The notes beneath the pieces are model-generated. The model was not told the origin of the DNA. It saw only the letters and a program-made list of their open reading frames with translations, and ran no database searches. This document shows positions 33,050-45,255 of a DNA stretch of 64,000 nucleotides, in pieces. Origin of the DNA: Venturia oleaginea (lineage: Eukaryota; Ascomycota; Dothideomycetes; Venturiales; Venturiaceae); the NCBI GenBank assembly GCA_013176395.1, contig JABMLP010000014.1, forward strand, positions 868,001-932,000. The letters run 5' to 3'. A program made the translations under genes and the position numbers. Every line of letters begins with the position of its first letter. The first letter of the stretch is position 1.

Positions 33050-34120
33050 ACTTCTGAGCTCGTAATTTATGCGAACATGGCTACGCGCGAGACTCACAGC
33101 CACAAACTCTGGTCTCCCAACTTCTATAAATATTTCCGCACCTTGATGTCGCCATTCATTTATCTCATCGAAGTTGCATGAATTTTCCCTCGCTGATTGG
33201 TTTTTGGAGTATTTCCGCCGTCGATTACGTCCGTCCTGCTATCAACTCCATCACTGACTACACCTTTAGTCGCTCAACTACGTGCGCACTCAATTAGTCT
33301 CACTCAATTACATGGGCAGGAGATATCAATCTCATGTTCAGATCATGGTATGATACTCGGAGCGTGACAGTCTAATTTGCAGTCTTTACGATCCAGAATA
33401 TATGCTGACTCCGCCTGCCTTGTCCACAAGTATACACCTGGTGGGCATATTATAAGTACAAGAACGCCTTTCATGGCATCCGTTCCACTTCTGTCAAATT
33501 CTAAGCACACCACTCTTCTTATCCTCTGACTACACTCATTCAGCAAATAGGTCAACCTGACAATGATCATGCTCTTCCAAAACGCCTTTGTTATACTTGC
33601 GCTTGCAGCGGTATCAATGGCAAGAGTTTCCAAGCCACAAATTCGATCTCAAGGTGCGATGTGCTTCGATGCCGGCGATTGTATTTTGGTATGTCTAAAC
33701 CTCCACTCCCTTCCAAGACAGCAAGCTTGCTAATTTCTCATAGTCAATGGCGACTTCCATGTCGTGGAACAGTTGCGATCGATCCCCTGAGAACAAATAT
33801 CTCTTTGGACTTCTCGGGTGAGTGCATGCGTGTTTGATTTCTTTGTGGCTATCGGACTTCATTGTCTTAGAGCTTGTGCGCAAGACCTCTTTTGGCAAGG
33901 TCCTTTTCTAGCCCATGTGTCGCTTCATCGGCTGAGCAGCCCACATGATCTAACACGAGAGCCTAGGTCCTGTGTTGCCTCGAACGCAGCAAAGCCGGCA
34001 GCAGCACCAGCAGCTAGAGGAGCATGAGCGAGCAGCCTGATGAGCTCGCTTACTTCTGTTTGGAGAAGTAGCTGCTTAGTTAAAGAAGGGAAACGGTTGG
34101 AGGATATTCTTTTACATATA
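33050..34120. repeat. Inverted 1.1-kb duplication, copy 2
   Basis: Reverse-complement match to about 5490-6595, including the whole secreted-protein gene. The right end is cut at the TA where the Fot/pogo element begins; the sequence beyond that element does not resume the copy-1 flank. The left end fades near the TGTCTCAAG block, with a possible few bases more. Confidence 0.9.
33563..34027 (+). CDS. Small secreted protein, copy 2
   Basis: Exons 33563-33688, 33744-33817 and 33871-34027 are separated by introns of 55 bp (GTATGT..TAG, branch GCTAAT) and 53 bp (GTGAGT..TAG), giving 118 residues. The signal peptide is the same as in copy 1. The mature part has Cys at about 34, 40, 53, 69 and 102, and Gly where copy 1 has a sixth Cys. 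The tail is NAAKPAAAPAARGA. Splice sites, start and stop are all conserved between the copies, which supports the model and suggests both are still functional or the duplication is young. The gene sits at the inner side of a Fot/pogo insertion. Function unknown; candidate effector-type protein by inference. Confidence 0.6.
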
Positions 34121-35933
34121 ACGTATTCGATCACCCAAGCGGTCAAAATTTGCCAAGACCCCATCTACTCTTCTTATTCTACTCTGTCTCAACAACGTAA
34201 TGAGTTACTGCTCCAACACGAAGGGAGAATTCAGCTTGCAATCCAAGCTTTGAATACCGGCCAACTCCGAAGCCAATGGGCTGCTGCGAGCGCCTTCAAC
34301 GTTAAACAACAAACCCTCTCCGATCGCGTCAGAGGAGTCCCATTTATCCTCGAAAGACCACCAAACGGTCGGAAACTTACCCTTACCGAAGAGCAAACGC
34401 TTGTCCGATATATTCTCGACCTCGATCGCGAGGATTTGCGCCCCGGCTGTGTGAGATGGCAGATATGGCGGATAAACTGTTGGTATACGCGGTGGAGAGC
34501 CAGTAGGGAAAAAGTGGGCTGAGAGGTTCGTAAAGCGCTCAGATGAGCTCAAGACAGCCTTTAATCGAGCCAAGGATAGGCAGAGGATACTACAGGAAGA
34601 TTCAGAGATTATTGGCACGTGGTTCAAGCTCGTTGCAGGCACCAAGGCAAAGTACGGCATCCACGACGAGGATACGCACAACTTTGACGAGATTGGCTTC
34701 CAGATGGGTATTATTGGGTCAATGAAGGTCGTTACAGTCTCTGAGAGACGTACAAGGCCTGAACTCATTCAGCCGGGCGATCGCGAATGGGTTACGGTTA
34801 TTCAGAGCATTTGCGCAACTGGGTATGCGACCCCGCCATTCATTATCTACAAAGGACGAGTTCACATCTCTACGCGGTATGAGGAGGCAGATATACCGCG
34901 CAATTGGAAGCTTTCAGTCTCTGAGAACGGCTGGACAAACAACGCGCTGGGTCTTGAGTGGTTGAAGCACTTTGACGCGCATACAAAGGCGCGGCAGGTG
35001 GAGGTGTATAGGCTGCTTATTTTGGACGGCCATGAGAGCCATCTCAGCCAGAATTTCAAGGACTACTGCCTCGAAAATAAGATTATAACCCTCTGCATGC
35101 CATCGCACTCGTCGCATATACTCCAGCCCCTTGATGTGGTCTGCTTCTCGCCGTTGAAGCGCAAGTACTCCCAACGCGTTTGGGACTTGGTACACCGACG
35201 CGTCTACCATATCAACAAGGAAGGCTTTCTCCCTGCCTTCAAAGACGCGTTTTTCGACGTATGTACAAAAGAGAACTGTCAAAAGGCCTATGAGGCAGTA
35301 GGGCCGGTCCCTATCGACGCGCAGGTGGTGTTGGATCGCCTTGAAGTACGGCTACGTACCCCGCCAGAACCCCGTCTCCCAGAAACGCCGTGGCAGTCAA
35401 AGACTCCAAGCAATACTCATGAATTTGGATCCCAATCCAAGCTCGTAAGCGAGTCTTTTACTCGGTCACCAGTTACTGCCCAGGCAGGCTTTTCCCAGCT
35501 TGTCAAGGGCGCTGAATTGATGCTGCACCAAAACGCTCTACTTGTTGCGCGCAACCGCGAGCTTGAAGAGCAATTGGCAGTAATGACGAAGCGAAAATGG
35601 CGCAAAAGGAAGTGGATCCAGCAAGGTGGTACTATAGAGTATGGGACTGCAGCAGCGCAGGTAGCTGCAGAGGCGTCTGTAGCGCCTCATGGATCGAAGA
35701 AGGCTCGTGGTAGTGGTGATCAAGAAACAGCCCGACCAACTCAACGGCGCTGTGGGAACTGCGGCGCAACTGGGCATAATGCGCGAACTTGTAAAAAAGA
35801 TATCGAGATATCTTCTGAATCAGATAGCAGCACGGCGGACTTAGAATCTATTGTTAATAGCGATGAAATTAAAGAGTCGTAATATAAGATGGTCGTGCCA
35901 AGCAATTCTGACGGGTTGGGTGATCGAATACGT
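34121..35933 (+). mobile_element. Fot/pogo-type DNA transposon
   Basis: Terminal inverted repeats ACGTATTCGATCACCCAA are perfect over 18 bases at 34121-34138 and 35916-35933 and continue imperfectly (GTCAAAATT facing GTCAGAATT). The flanks are TA on both sides, as expected for Tc1/mariner superfamily insertion. About 1.8 kb, containing one DDE_1-type transposase gene. The insertion lies exactly at the edge of the inverted duplication. Confidence 0.9.
34154..35882 (+). pseudogene. Fot/pogo transposase with frameshifts
   Basis: The N-terminal part has the Psq/CENP-B-like helix-turn-helix (EGRIQLAIQALNTGQ, SAFNVKQQTLSDRVRG). No in-frame ATG is visible before it. Between about 34430 and 34500 at least two frame changes occur, after which the frame is open to 35882. 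The DDE_1 catalytic core reads FDEIGFQMG, LILDGHESH and HILQPLDVVCF; the last two Asp are 35 residues apart, the DD35D spacing of this family. The C-terminus carries a CCHC-like knuckle (CGNCGATGHNARTC) and an acidic end. The frameshifts disable this copy. Confidence 0.85.
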
Positions 35934-36417
35934 TATATATTATCTCTTTATATTCTAAAGCTATAACGTATTATACGGGTATATATAATAGCTTTAAATT
36001 ACGTAAACTTGCGTGATCCTACGTGATCCCGGAAGAAACATCCAAACAGATGGACATGCATCTTCCTTCTCCGACTTTGGGTAGTGTAATGTTGTGATCG
36101 ATTGTCGGTGAGGAAATCTTGGTATGATATGAGATGGTAAGGGTATCTTGCTTTCCAAGGAGTGAGTGGTAATGGATCTTTGAGTTGAGTTGAGTTGAGC
36201 TGAGCTGAGCTTTTGAAGTAACGAACAAAAAGGTAAGAAAGATATCGGTGAAAATAAGAACTTGAGAAACGACCCAAAATGTCGCGATTTTCCAGTAGTT
36301 TATGATGCGCAAGACTGGCCTGCTAAACACACGATATACGCCATTTCCAAAAAAAATCATCCCAAATTCTACCCCATCCACCTCACCACCCACCTTTCAA
36401 CTCATCTCAACCCAAAC
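35934..36417. other. AT-rich intergenic region with a small palindrome
   Basis: AAAGCTAT at 35957 is mirrored by ATAGCTTT ending at 35995, with an AT-rich loop: a possible remnant of a very small inverted-repeat element. A GAGTTGAGTTGAGTTGAGCT minisatellite follows near 36182-36210. The rest is the 3' flank of the Lon gene. Confidence 0.4.
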
Positions 36418-39337
36418 CTAAAGCCTCGAATCGAACCCACCCCACTTCCCCTCCCCAGGAAACTGCGCATCAGGCCAAACAACCCTCAACGCCTCCCAAA
36501 TATGCTGCACCTTGACAATCGTCAGGCCCTCCAAAACCTCCCTAGGCAAATCCTTGACATCCTTCCGATTGCCATACGGAATCATCACAGTCTTGACTCC
36601 CGCAGTCATGGCACCGATGAGTTTCTCCTTGATACCACCGACCGGGGTGACTTTACCTCTCAGGGTGATCTCACCGGTCATTGCAATCTCAGGCGGCACA
36701 GCGCGACCGCTAAAGAGGGAGATGAGAGCGATGGTGTGAGCCATGCCGGCCGAGGGGCCGTCTTTGGGTACGGCGCCGCCGGGGCAGTGAACGTGGATGG
36801 AGCGGTTTTTCATAATATCTTCGTTAACGTCACTTGTCAAGCCAAGCTCGAAAGCGTGAGACTTGACCCAAGAAAGTGCAACCTCCACACTCTCCTTGAG
36901 AACATCGCCGAGTTTACCGGTAAGCTGGACACGTCCCTTACCAGGCATGTCTGCCACCTCGATAAAAAGGATGGAGCCTTGGCCTCCAGATGAATAGGCA
37001 ACAAGTCCAGTGACAACGCCAGGACGGCCAACACGTTCGGCAATCTCCTCTTCGAACCGTTCGATGCCTAGAATATTTTCGAGGTCATCAACGGAGACTT
37101 TAGGGTTGTAATCTTGATGTTTGACTGGTTCCGCTGCCACAGTCTCAAGATTAGAGTCCTGAGCTTCCGAAAACTCAACGGCCTTGTATCGACACACGGA
37201 CCCAATTTCGCGTTCGAGGTTTCGCACGCCAGCTTCGCGCGTGTAAGCTGTGATAATCTTGTCGATAACATCATCCGGAATGTACACATTCTCTTGCGAC
37301 AAGCCATTCGTCATGACTTGTTTTGGCAATAGATGGCTCACAGCGATGTGTCGTTTCTCAAGAGTGGTGTATCCAGACAATTGAATCGTCTCCATCCGAT
37401 CCAACAATGGTGGAGGAATGGTATCCAAAGAATTTGCGGTGGCGATGAATAGGATCTTAGACAAATCGATGGGAATGTTGATGTAGTGATCAACAAATGT
37501 GTGGTTCTGCTCCGGGTCCAAGACCTCCAACATAGCAGCAGAAGGATCACCTTGGAAATTTGCGTGACCAAGCTTGTCGATCTCATCGAGCAAGACGACT
37601 GGATTGGCGACACCCACTTTCTTCAATCCATTGACAATCAAGCCAGGCATGGCAGCGACATAGGTCCGGCGGTGACCGCGAACTTCGGCCTCATCACGTA
37701 CGCCACCAAGTGAAATCCGGTGGAATTTGCGTCCCAGCGCCGTAGCTATCGACTTTGCCAAAGACGTCTTTCCAGTTCCAGGAGGCCCAACGAGAAGCAA
37801 GATGGGAGCCTTGTCAACCATTCTCTTCTTCTCTCGAATGGCGAGTTCAGCCTCCGACGGTGGTTGCTCAACCTGTGGCTTCACTTCATCTCCGTCCTCA
37901 GAACTCGAAGAAGTAGAGGCCTTGTTGTTATCGACTATCTTCTGAATCTGAGCCTCCAGATCGGCATTGACACCCTGCTTCAATCTCAAAACTGCTAAAT
38001 ATTCCAATAACCGCTTCTTAATCTTCTCAAGGCCGTAGTGATCATCATCCAATTGCTTCCGTGCTCGTGACAACACTGTCGAATTAAGGTTGTCTTCTGT
38101 AACTTTCGACCACGGAATTTCCGCCAGGTTCTCCAAGTAATTCCTGCACACCTGGTATTCAGCCTGTGCCGGGTTCATCTTCGTCAAACGTGCCATCTCT
38201 CGGTTGGCTACCTTCGAAGCCTCCGGTGTAAGTTGTGCAGCATCCAGTCTCTTCTTCAACTCTTCCATCTCATTCGGCTCCTCCGACTTAGGCTGACTCG
38301 GTCCACCCAAGAATCCAGGTGGGAGGTTGCCCTGACCCGACGACCTAAAACCTGATTGTAGTATGTTCCTCAAACGATCAACTTCCGTACCGCCCTGTTG
38401 TGAATCCGAGCTCGTAGCAGCCGTGATAGCCATCAGCCTGCCGTTTCCTTGTAACGTCGTAATCTGCCGATGCAGAACCTCGATGACTCGTTCCAGACGT
38501 TCCTGTACCGACAGCGATGCCAGTATACGTAGCTTGTCATCATGCGTGCAATCGATGACATTAGCCATGAAATCCGCCAAACTGCCAGCTTCGGCTATAT
38601 CTTTCCGCGCAATATATAATTCGAGCCTCCTAGCTAGCAACGGCGTCAAACTCATCGTCGGCGGCCTTGGGAGGAGTGAGGATAACCGTATCAACGCCAG
38701 AAACTCTCTGGACAACTGCTTCAAATCCGAAAACAGTGCCTGAATCGTCTCGTCTTTAGGATCAATACCTATCCCACGTTAGCTTTAACATCCCAACTCC
38801 AACAGCACGCTCTTCAGATTAAAGGGAGAGAAAGAGAGAGAGAGAGATGGACAAAAACTCACCAAGATCCTCAATCCCCACCAACTGCGCCTCAAAATAC
38901 GGCCTCTCCCTAACAAACCTCTCAACCCTACACCTCTCCATCCCTTCAACAACAAGACTCAACTCCCCCTGCCGCCGTCCCTGCACACCACTAACCTTCG
39001 CCACACATCCCAAGCGAAACAAATCCCCCTTGGAAGCAGCAGCAGGATGCACATCCTCTGTAACACCTACAGCCCTCCCCTCCTGATCCGTCGGCGCCTG
39101 GATCAACAATTTTCCATCTGGACTCAGCAACGGCGACCCGATGGGCAAACATCCGACGATGATGGATTCCTCCGAGTTGCGGTTTGTAATTGTGTTCGCT
39201 TTGGAGTAGATGCGGGCGAGGAGGGCGGCGATGTCCGGGCGGTTGACGATGGAGATGCGGAGGGAGAGGCCTGGGAGGAGGACTTGGCCTTTTGGGAGGG
39301 GGATTATCGGGAGGACTTTGGAGGTGCGTTTGCCCAT
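36418..39337 (-). CDS. Peroxisomal-type Lon protease
   Basis: Two exons (38863-39337, 36418-38768) around a 94-bp GTGAGT..TAG intron encode 941 residues. The N-terminal Lon substrate-binding domain begins [20 protein letters not shown]. The AAA+ module has Walker [14 protein letters not shown] and Walker [12 protein letters not shown]. The C-terminal protease domain contains the catalytic Ser in [11 protein letters not shown] and Lys in [11 protein letters not shown]. The protein ends in SRL, a type-1 peroxisomal targeting signal, and lacks an evident mitochondrial presequence, so it is the peroxisomal Lon (LONP2/Pln-like) and not mitochondrial Pim1. It degrades damaged or unassembled peroxisomal matrix proteins and supports matrix quality control. 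The frame and all catalytic residues are intact. Confidence 0.95.
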
Positions 39338-39945
39338 GATGATAAATAATTCTTTGGTGCTCTTCTATCCGTTTGGGTGCAGTTTTTGACTTTAGGAATC
39401 GTTTTGTCGGGAGGATGCAAGGGAGTTTATGTTTGTTATCGGTAGGGTTGAAGTGTTCGATAGGTTTCGATAGAGGATGCTCGCGGCTGGGCGACAATGA
39501 TCGGCCGAGGTATTGTAGGCTCGCCACGGGCACATGAACGGGTATTGAAGTAATCTATCACGCCTTCGTTGACGATTTGATTGATGAATACAGTTGGCTT
39601 GTAGTACTACTCGTACACAACCGTGTTTGACATCCGCTGTTATGTTATGCCGCCAACGCATTGAAAGGGACCCACCATCTGCATCTACATGCACCATTAG
39701 AAAGCGGAAGTGCTTAATCCGATACAGGTAGAAGCAATATCCACAACGAGTAAATAAGTGAAATGCATAACAACAAATAGCATCTTATTGCAATCAACAC
39801 AATCTTGGGTATACCCAAATTCTGAACCCAAAACGCCTTGCCGCATCTGGTGCCGCTTCCCGTGGCCGTTAAGCAATCCAGACATCCCTCTTCCCATGCT
39901 ACCCCAGATCATACTTCAGCCATCTCCCACTCCCACCAACCCGCT
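39338..39945. other. Intergenic region (Lon promoter side)
   Basis: About 600 bp between the Lon start and the glucoamylase stop, both on the minus strand. It contains the Lon promoter and the glucoamylase 3' flank. No gene or repeat is seen. Confidence 0.45.
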
Positions 39946-41580
39946 CTAATTCGCAGCCTTCCTTGCCCTGACCGCCTGCAAAAACGCCCCATAACTCCAA
40001 GTCAAATCCCTAGCCCCCTCCATAAACCCACTCACACGATGAAACTGCTCACTCATAGCACCCTCCCCATCAACATGCGTCTTCAACACAGCTAAGAACG
40101 AATCACCCACACTCTGCAGTCTCTCGACAGCCTTGATGAAGATTGGATCACCCTTGGCATAGGTCCCAGTCTGCAAGTTATCACGGAGAGTAAGGGCTTT
40201 CCAAAATGGCAAGCCACGCTGAGTCACTTTGAGAGAGCTGGTGGCGAGGAGGTGGAGACGGGTGCGGTAGAGCACTTCCGAAGTGGATGATGTGCAGAGG
40301 AACCATGGGTTTCCTGTTTCGGGAATAGTTTCGTAGCCGTCGTAGCCATCTTCTGGGTAGCGACCGATGCCAACACCGGCAAGCGGGTCATAGGAATCTT
40401 GCGATGGAACAGCGTTGATAGGAAACCGATGACGTTGGTCACGAACCATTTCGTACAGAGTAACCAAGATCTCGTCGCTGTATGGCGCGTAGGAGCATTG
40501 AGATGCTGATGATGGGTCAGTGGAGCATTCGGGTGTTGTGCCGTGGATGGAGCCGAGGAGGATTCCGCAGTCTAGACCGCTGCGAGAAGAGTCGAGGGTT
40601 TCGACAATGTGACCTTTGTTTGAATCCCAAAATCGGGGGAGCAAAGTGTTCTCGAGTTCCGAGGCTTGGTCGTAGTAGAATCGTGCAGCACCGTGGTCAC
40701 CGAATGACGAAGCAAGCTTGGAGCCTTCGCGGAGAGCACGTAATTGAACGATGGCGGTGAAGAAATGGAGTCCGTTGACTTCCTCCCAAAGGTCAAAACC
40801 AGACTCACGCCAGAAGTGGGAAACGTACTCCAAATCCGCCTTGATGGTCGAGTTGGCGGGCAGTCGAGAGTCGTAGAGATCGGTAAAGAGGTTCACTCCG
40901 CTAGCGGAATTCCAGAGTTCAGAATGCGAAATGTTGTAAGCATGGAGATATTGCATCAACGTGATGGCTCGCAGAGGTGGCCCGTCTCTTTGCGGTCTAC
41001 CCCAGTTATCCGTGAATGGCGTACCATCGACCATGAACTTTGGCTCGCCGAGACCTGAGAGATCCTCGAAACTGCCGGACGGATTGTCTGTGTGCTGGAT
41101 TTTCTTCGAAAGACCAGCGTAGGCTTCGATGATTGGCACGACTTCGGAGGAAACGTAGGACGAGTCCTCTCTGTAGAGCTCGACGAGAGTGCCAACTGTG
41201 ATGGCGGCATCACGTACCCCTGATCCTTGTAAGTACAATCACACACATACAACCGCAATATTTCACGTACATTGGTAGTAGTAGTTTGGGTGGTTTTTGG
41301 ACGGGCTAGCAATCACTGTGCCAGGAGCAGCATCAGGAGCGTTGACTCCGCCAGGTGCAACATTGCGTAGCAGCTTGTCAAAGGCAACTTTCTGTTCCTG
41401 TTCTAACCACGATAGCAGCGAAGATTGTGGACCGAGATCTGTCTTCTCGCCTTGCAGTGACTCTCCCAGCGGTCGTTGACTTGGTCGAAGATTCGAAGGT
41501 ATCGAGAAAGCAAAGGCATAGGAGGCCAAGTAGGTGACGGTGACGATGACGATGGGTACTGAAGGTAACATGTTGATCAA
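39946..41580 (-). CDS. Secreted glucoamylase, GH15, without starch-binding domain
   Basis: Exons 41271-41580 and 39946-41219 join in phase 1 across a 51-bp GTACGT..CAG intron, recreating the conserved YYYQWVRDAA motif, which fixes the splice. The 527-residue protein has a signal peptide (MINMLPSVPIVIVTVTYLAS) and a single GH15 catalytic domain. The general acid lies in DLWEEVNGLHFF and the base in GAMSEQF, followed by DLTWSYGAFLQAV. Glucoamylases release glucose from the non-reducing ends of starch and maltodextrins outside the cell. The protein stops soon after the catalytic domain, so the CBM20 starch-binding domain of many fungal homologues is absent. Intact and probably active. Confidence 0.95.
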
Positions 41581-42710
41581 AGTTCACCAGGAAATGTTGG
41601 AGCAAAAGAGGAGTGGCAGAGAAGCTCAGATATAGGGGTGGTCGGACTAGTAAGTAGATGAACAGCCAGTCATCTCTTGTCAAGGTGCTAAGAAAATGGG
41701 GAACGGTCGTCTGCCGGAGTAGGAGACTAAAAGGAAGTCACGATGGCTGTCATCATGGTCTTTCAGCACACTTTCCTTGCACTTTCCTGGCACATGGGCA
41801 TCGACTGCGCCTGCCTCTGGCCTCTAATGCCACATTTGTATGCAAGGCATCGTCAACGTGTCTCCAACATGCCTCGGTGGGCGGCATTTGTTTTAGATGG
41901 CAACAGAGGCTGGTTTCCGGAGTGAAGGATCCAGTAAGAATTGGCTATACACAGTAGAAGATTCGAGACTGCGGACATGCGTCCGGAACGTTTCGACTTT
42001 GAATCGTGGGGAGGTCACACGACGAGGCATAGTCGTTTTCTTTCATGAATGATCTCATACGGCGGCGAAACATGGCGGCTGATGATCCGTCTAGCCGAGG
42101 CCGAGGCGGCGAATGGCTGAGCTGGGCGAGCGAAGGACGGAGGGCGACCACTGCCTTGGAAATACAGAAGTTGGAAAAATTGTGGAAGTGAAGTTCGAAG
42201 TTGAAGGTCGCGAAGGGGACATTCCGTACATAAAGGCGTCTTGGGCGAAGCGAGATAAGATATGTGCTTCGAGTCGCCCAACAGAATCTCTGAGCCATTT
42301 CAATTGGCTCGTTTTCTCGTTGAGAGATATCGACCGATCGACCGATCGACCCCTCTTATCACCTGATCAGACTTGGCTGACTTCACATGCCAGTCCAAAC
42401 CTTTCTTCCTGGTGACTCCGAAGAAAAAGCACGGCACGATATCGCAGGTACAGGATCAAAACCAAAGTTACTAGGTATCAGACATCGCACAAAGCCTGTC
42501 CATTACATTATTCCCACCAGCCAACCGGCACCACTCGCACCCCCGTTAGTGATACCAAAGCGACGAACAGAGAATATACACATCCAAACATCTAAACTCA
42601 TTTCCCAAAAGTGCAAACCACAACCAAACCAAGCCAGATGCAGAGTATAAAACGTGTACAAACAGATCAAGCTCCCATTAAGCCATGATCTTAGACAAAA
42701 GCCCCCATGC
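41581..42710. other. Intergenic region without a supported gene
   Basis: Separates the glucoamylase start from the acetyltransferase stop. A short tandem GACCGATC repeat lies at about 42330-42350. Overlapping open frames on the minus strand near 41945-42300 have no domain and look like noise in a GC-richer patch. Confidence 0.4.
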
Positions 42711-43498
42711 TCAGACCCAGTGTTCGTGCGTGGCTTTTCTGCCTGAGTGGTGCAGCATCATTTGGCTGCCTTCGCGGACGAATCCGCATTGTGCGTGGAA
42801 GGCTTCGTTGGCTTCGGCGCAGTTGACCATTGTCTGTCCCAATTAGCTCCTGCCTGTTGACACTTTTGAATACGAGTGAGTCTTACCTTGTAGCATCCCA
42901 CTCTCTGCGCGACGTGTACCAACGCCTCAAGTACTCTCAATCCCATCTTCTTTCCCTTCTGATCCCTCGCCACTGCAATATCTTCAACATGTCCCACAAT
43001 GCCGAGACTGTGCACAAATTTTCGCTCCATCATAAGTGTGCCGGAAGCGATGATTCTGTCCTCAGGGTTCACGACGACAAGAATAAAGTATGTCGAGCTC
43101 ATAGTGCGTAACCATTCGCATCTCTCTTCCCAGATGTCCTCTCCAACCCAGCCTGTTCGCCCTACAACACGTAGGACATCCATGTACCCGCGGCCGTAAT
43201 CGCCACGACACATTGGCCGCATTGTGTAGCCTGATGGGAGGTCTGCTGCGACCTTTTCGGAGATCCAGTGGCTGTTGAAGAGTGGTTCTTCTACGTCTGG
43301 GAGGGGAATTGAAGGGGTGGGAGGAGTAGGTGGCGCGACAGGCGCCCCGGAACCAAAGTCAACGCGTCCATTGCCGAAAAATGTTCTCGCGAGTTTAGAG
43401 TTTGGATTTGGGTTGAATCTAGAAGTAGGTTCGCGTAAGTTTGTGGAATCGTGGAGGTTATTCTGTGATTGTATTCTTCTGAAGTATTTGGGTCTCAT
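42711..43498 (-). CDS. GNA1: Glucosamine 6-phosphate N-acetyltransferase (GNA1)
   Basis: Exons 42887-43498 and 42711-42833 join in phase 0 (53-bp GTAAGA..CAG intron), giving 244 residues. The GNAT fold begins at about residue 85 (PSGYTMRPMCRGDYGRGYM). The acetyl-CoA and substrate motifs IIASGTLMMERKFVH, GHVEDIAVARDQKGKKMGLR and, across the splice, GCYK-TMVNCAEAN then FHAQCGFVREGSQM are those of fungal GNA1. The enzyme acetylates glucosamine 6-phosphate in the hexosamine pathway to UDP-GlcNAc, the precursor of chitin, glycans and GPI anchors. The N-terminal extension of about 80 residues, rich in Asn and Pro, is longer than in the yeast enzyme; a downstream start is possible. Confidence 0.9.
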
Positions 43499-43614
43499 TT
43501 TCCAGAAACGAGGTAGGGAAAGACAGTGATGGGTAACCCGGTGAACGAGTGGGATAGGTTAAACCTGGAGAGAGACAAGAGATTCAAAATCTGGGGAAAC
43601 ACAGAGTCTCACGG

Positions 43615-44175
43615 TCAGGGACAAGACTGGCAGGCGAAGAAGGGCCGAGTTTTGCCCGTCGCCTTACGGGGATGAACGGTATTGAACCCGAGAGCTGTAA
43701 CGGGATTTTGAACATACCTTGACTCTGGGGGCGGGCTCGCGGGATCGCGATCGAAGATCTTGTCTGGGTTGGTGATTGCGCGTACGAACTTCTGGCGTTT
43801 TGACATGCTTCTTTGTAGTCCACCAGAACTTGGACCTGGCTGCCACGACACAGCATTTTGAGTGCTGTGACTTCGGGAATGTCCTGGTATCGGCAATGGC
43901 TTCTCACTAACAGGCTTCGGTCCCGCATTAGAATTGGCGCGGCGGAAAGAGAAGCCCCGATGCATATTGCTTTCCGATCGAGTCTTTGAGATGTTGATTG
44001 TTGGAGGAGTTTGCTTAAGCTTGTGAGCAGCTGCTGTGTGGTACTTTGGAGGCTCGGGTAAGGCTGTGACTGGTTCCCGATGTCCAAAGATTTCTTTTCC
44101 GTAAACCGGTTGGAGTTGTTCTTTTTCTAGACGTGGAACTGGCGCAGCATCGGGGAGAGAAGTGGGAATTGCCAT
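43615..44175 (-). CDS. Hypothetical disordered protein
   Basis: ATG at 44175 (MAIPTSLPDAAPVPRLEKEQ) opens a Pro-, Ser- and Arg-rich frame (SNMHRGFSFRRANSN, RSMSKRQKFVRAITNP) that ends at 43615 if unspliced. A good donor (GTATGT) at about 43719 could splice to acceptors near 43590 or 43571, changing the C-terminus and in one case extending it to the start of the GNA1 gene. No domain is recognised. The serine/arginine-rich composition suggests a phosphorylated, disordered protein. The short distance to the co-directional GNA1 gene leaves almost no intergenic DNA. Confidence 0.45.
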   Translation of the reverse strand: MAIPTSLPDAAPVPRLEKEQLQPVYGKEIFGHREPVTALPEPPKYHTAAAHKLKQTPPTINISKTRSESNMHRGFSFRRANSNAGPKPVSEKPLPIPGHSRSHSTQNAVSWQPGPSSGGLQRSMSKRQKFVRAITNPDKIFDRDPASPPPESRYVQNPVTALGFNTVHPRKATGKTRPFFACQSCP

Positions 44176-45255
44176 GCTTTCTATCGGAAAGTCTAAGACC
44201 ACAATCTAATTACAGAAAGCTCGCTAAAACAAGTGCCCGTAGTGCGTTCCTCAAGACGGTTTGACAGTGAGTGGAGAATTTCAAGGTAACCAATTGCCCA
44301 ACGGGAAGTCGCCTGGCCAACTGGCTAAGGCAAGACCTGGACTCCTGAAGTACTGCGATTGGCTGAGCGAGACGTCAAAATGGAACGACCAGGCGGGAGA
44401 AACGAGAATGATGAGAAGGAATGCGACAAAGACGAAGCTCAGAGGAAATGTTGGTGTGATATGCGACAGAGGGGCTCAAGAACAACTAACAGCGTTCCAG
44501 ATGCTATCAACAAGTAACCAAATGTTAGAAACGTGAGGCGTCCCTGCAGTGTCTTTGGATAAAGCTAAAATTGGGTATCATCAAGGGTTCCTGATCATCA
44601 CCCAGCCTCGTCGACGGTCGTGGGGAGCCGTAAGTGCCAAGACGTCTGTTGTGCATGGTCTGGGATGTTGCCAATTCTCTGTCAGCTCTCAGCAGTGATG
44701 CACGGTGATAGATCTGAGTCGAGCCGAAGTATATTGGCTATGAATTGGGTTGGAGTTGCACTGCTGTTGGAGCGGGTGAAGACGGTGAAAGTTGAGGTCT
44801 CGACTGGCGTGATCGCCTGAGGAACCTTAATCATCCTCGCTATCTCACGTAAGCCCCCTTTGCCCCTCACCCTCGATTTCTGTGGCATGAGATGGTGAAA
44901 GACATCAACACCTACTCAAAACATCTCTACTATGAACTCTCCCACTAGCAGTGATACAGCCTCGGGACTCGACAATCACAAGGTCAGCGTCGGCACAACC
45001 TGTAACTTTTTGTTTCATTCCGAAATGCTTCTGGAACGCTTGCCATCCTCACCTCAGCCACTACATATGCTGGGTGCTCTCACGAACCACGCATGACCGA
45101 GAGCACTGACACCCAAAGATACTTCTGACATGTCTGTATCACCAATGAAATCCGACAAACATTCAATGCATCATCGACTCATGACTTGGCCTAAGAAATG
45201 ATAGGCCCATCATACCCTCGATGCCCGACGCGCGACAGACATGAGAGCATGGTGG

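Noticed and set aside
41945..42303. Three overlapping minus-strand ORFs as one spliced gene
   Set aside because: No acceptable donor and acceptor pairs join them, and no conserved motif is present.
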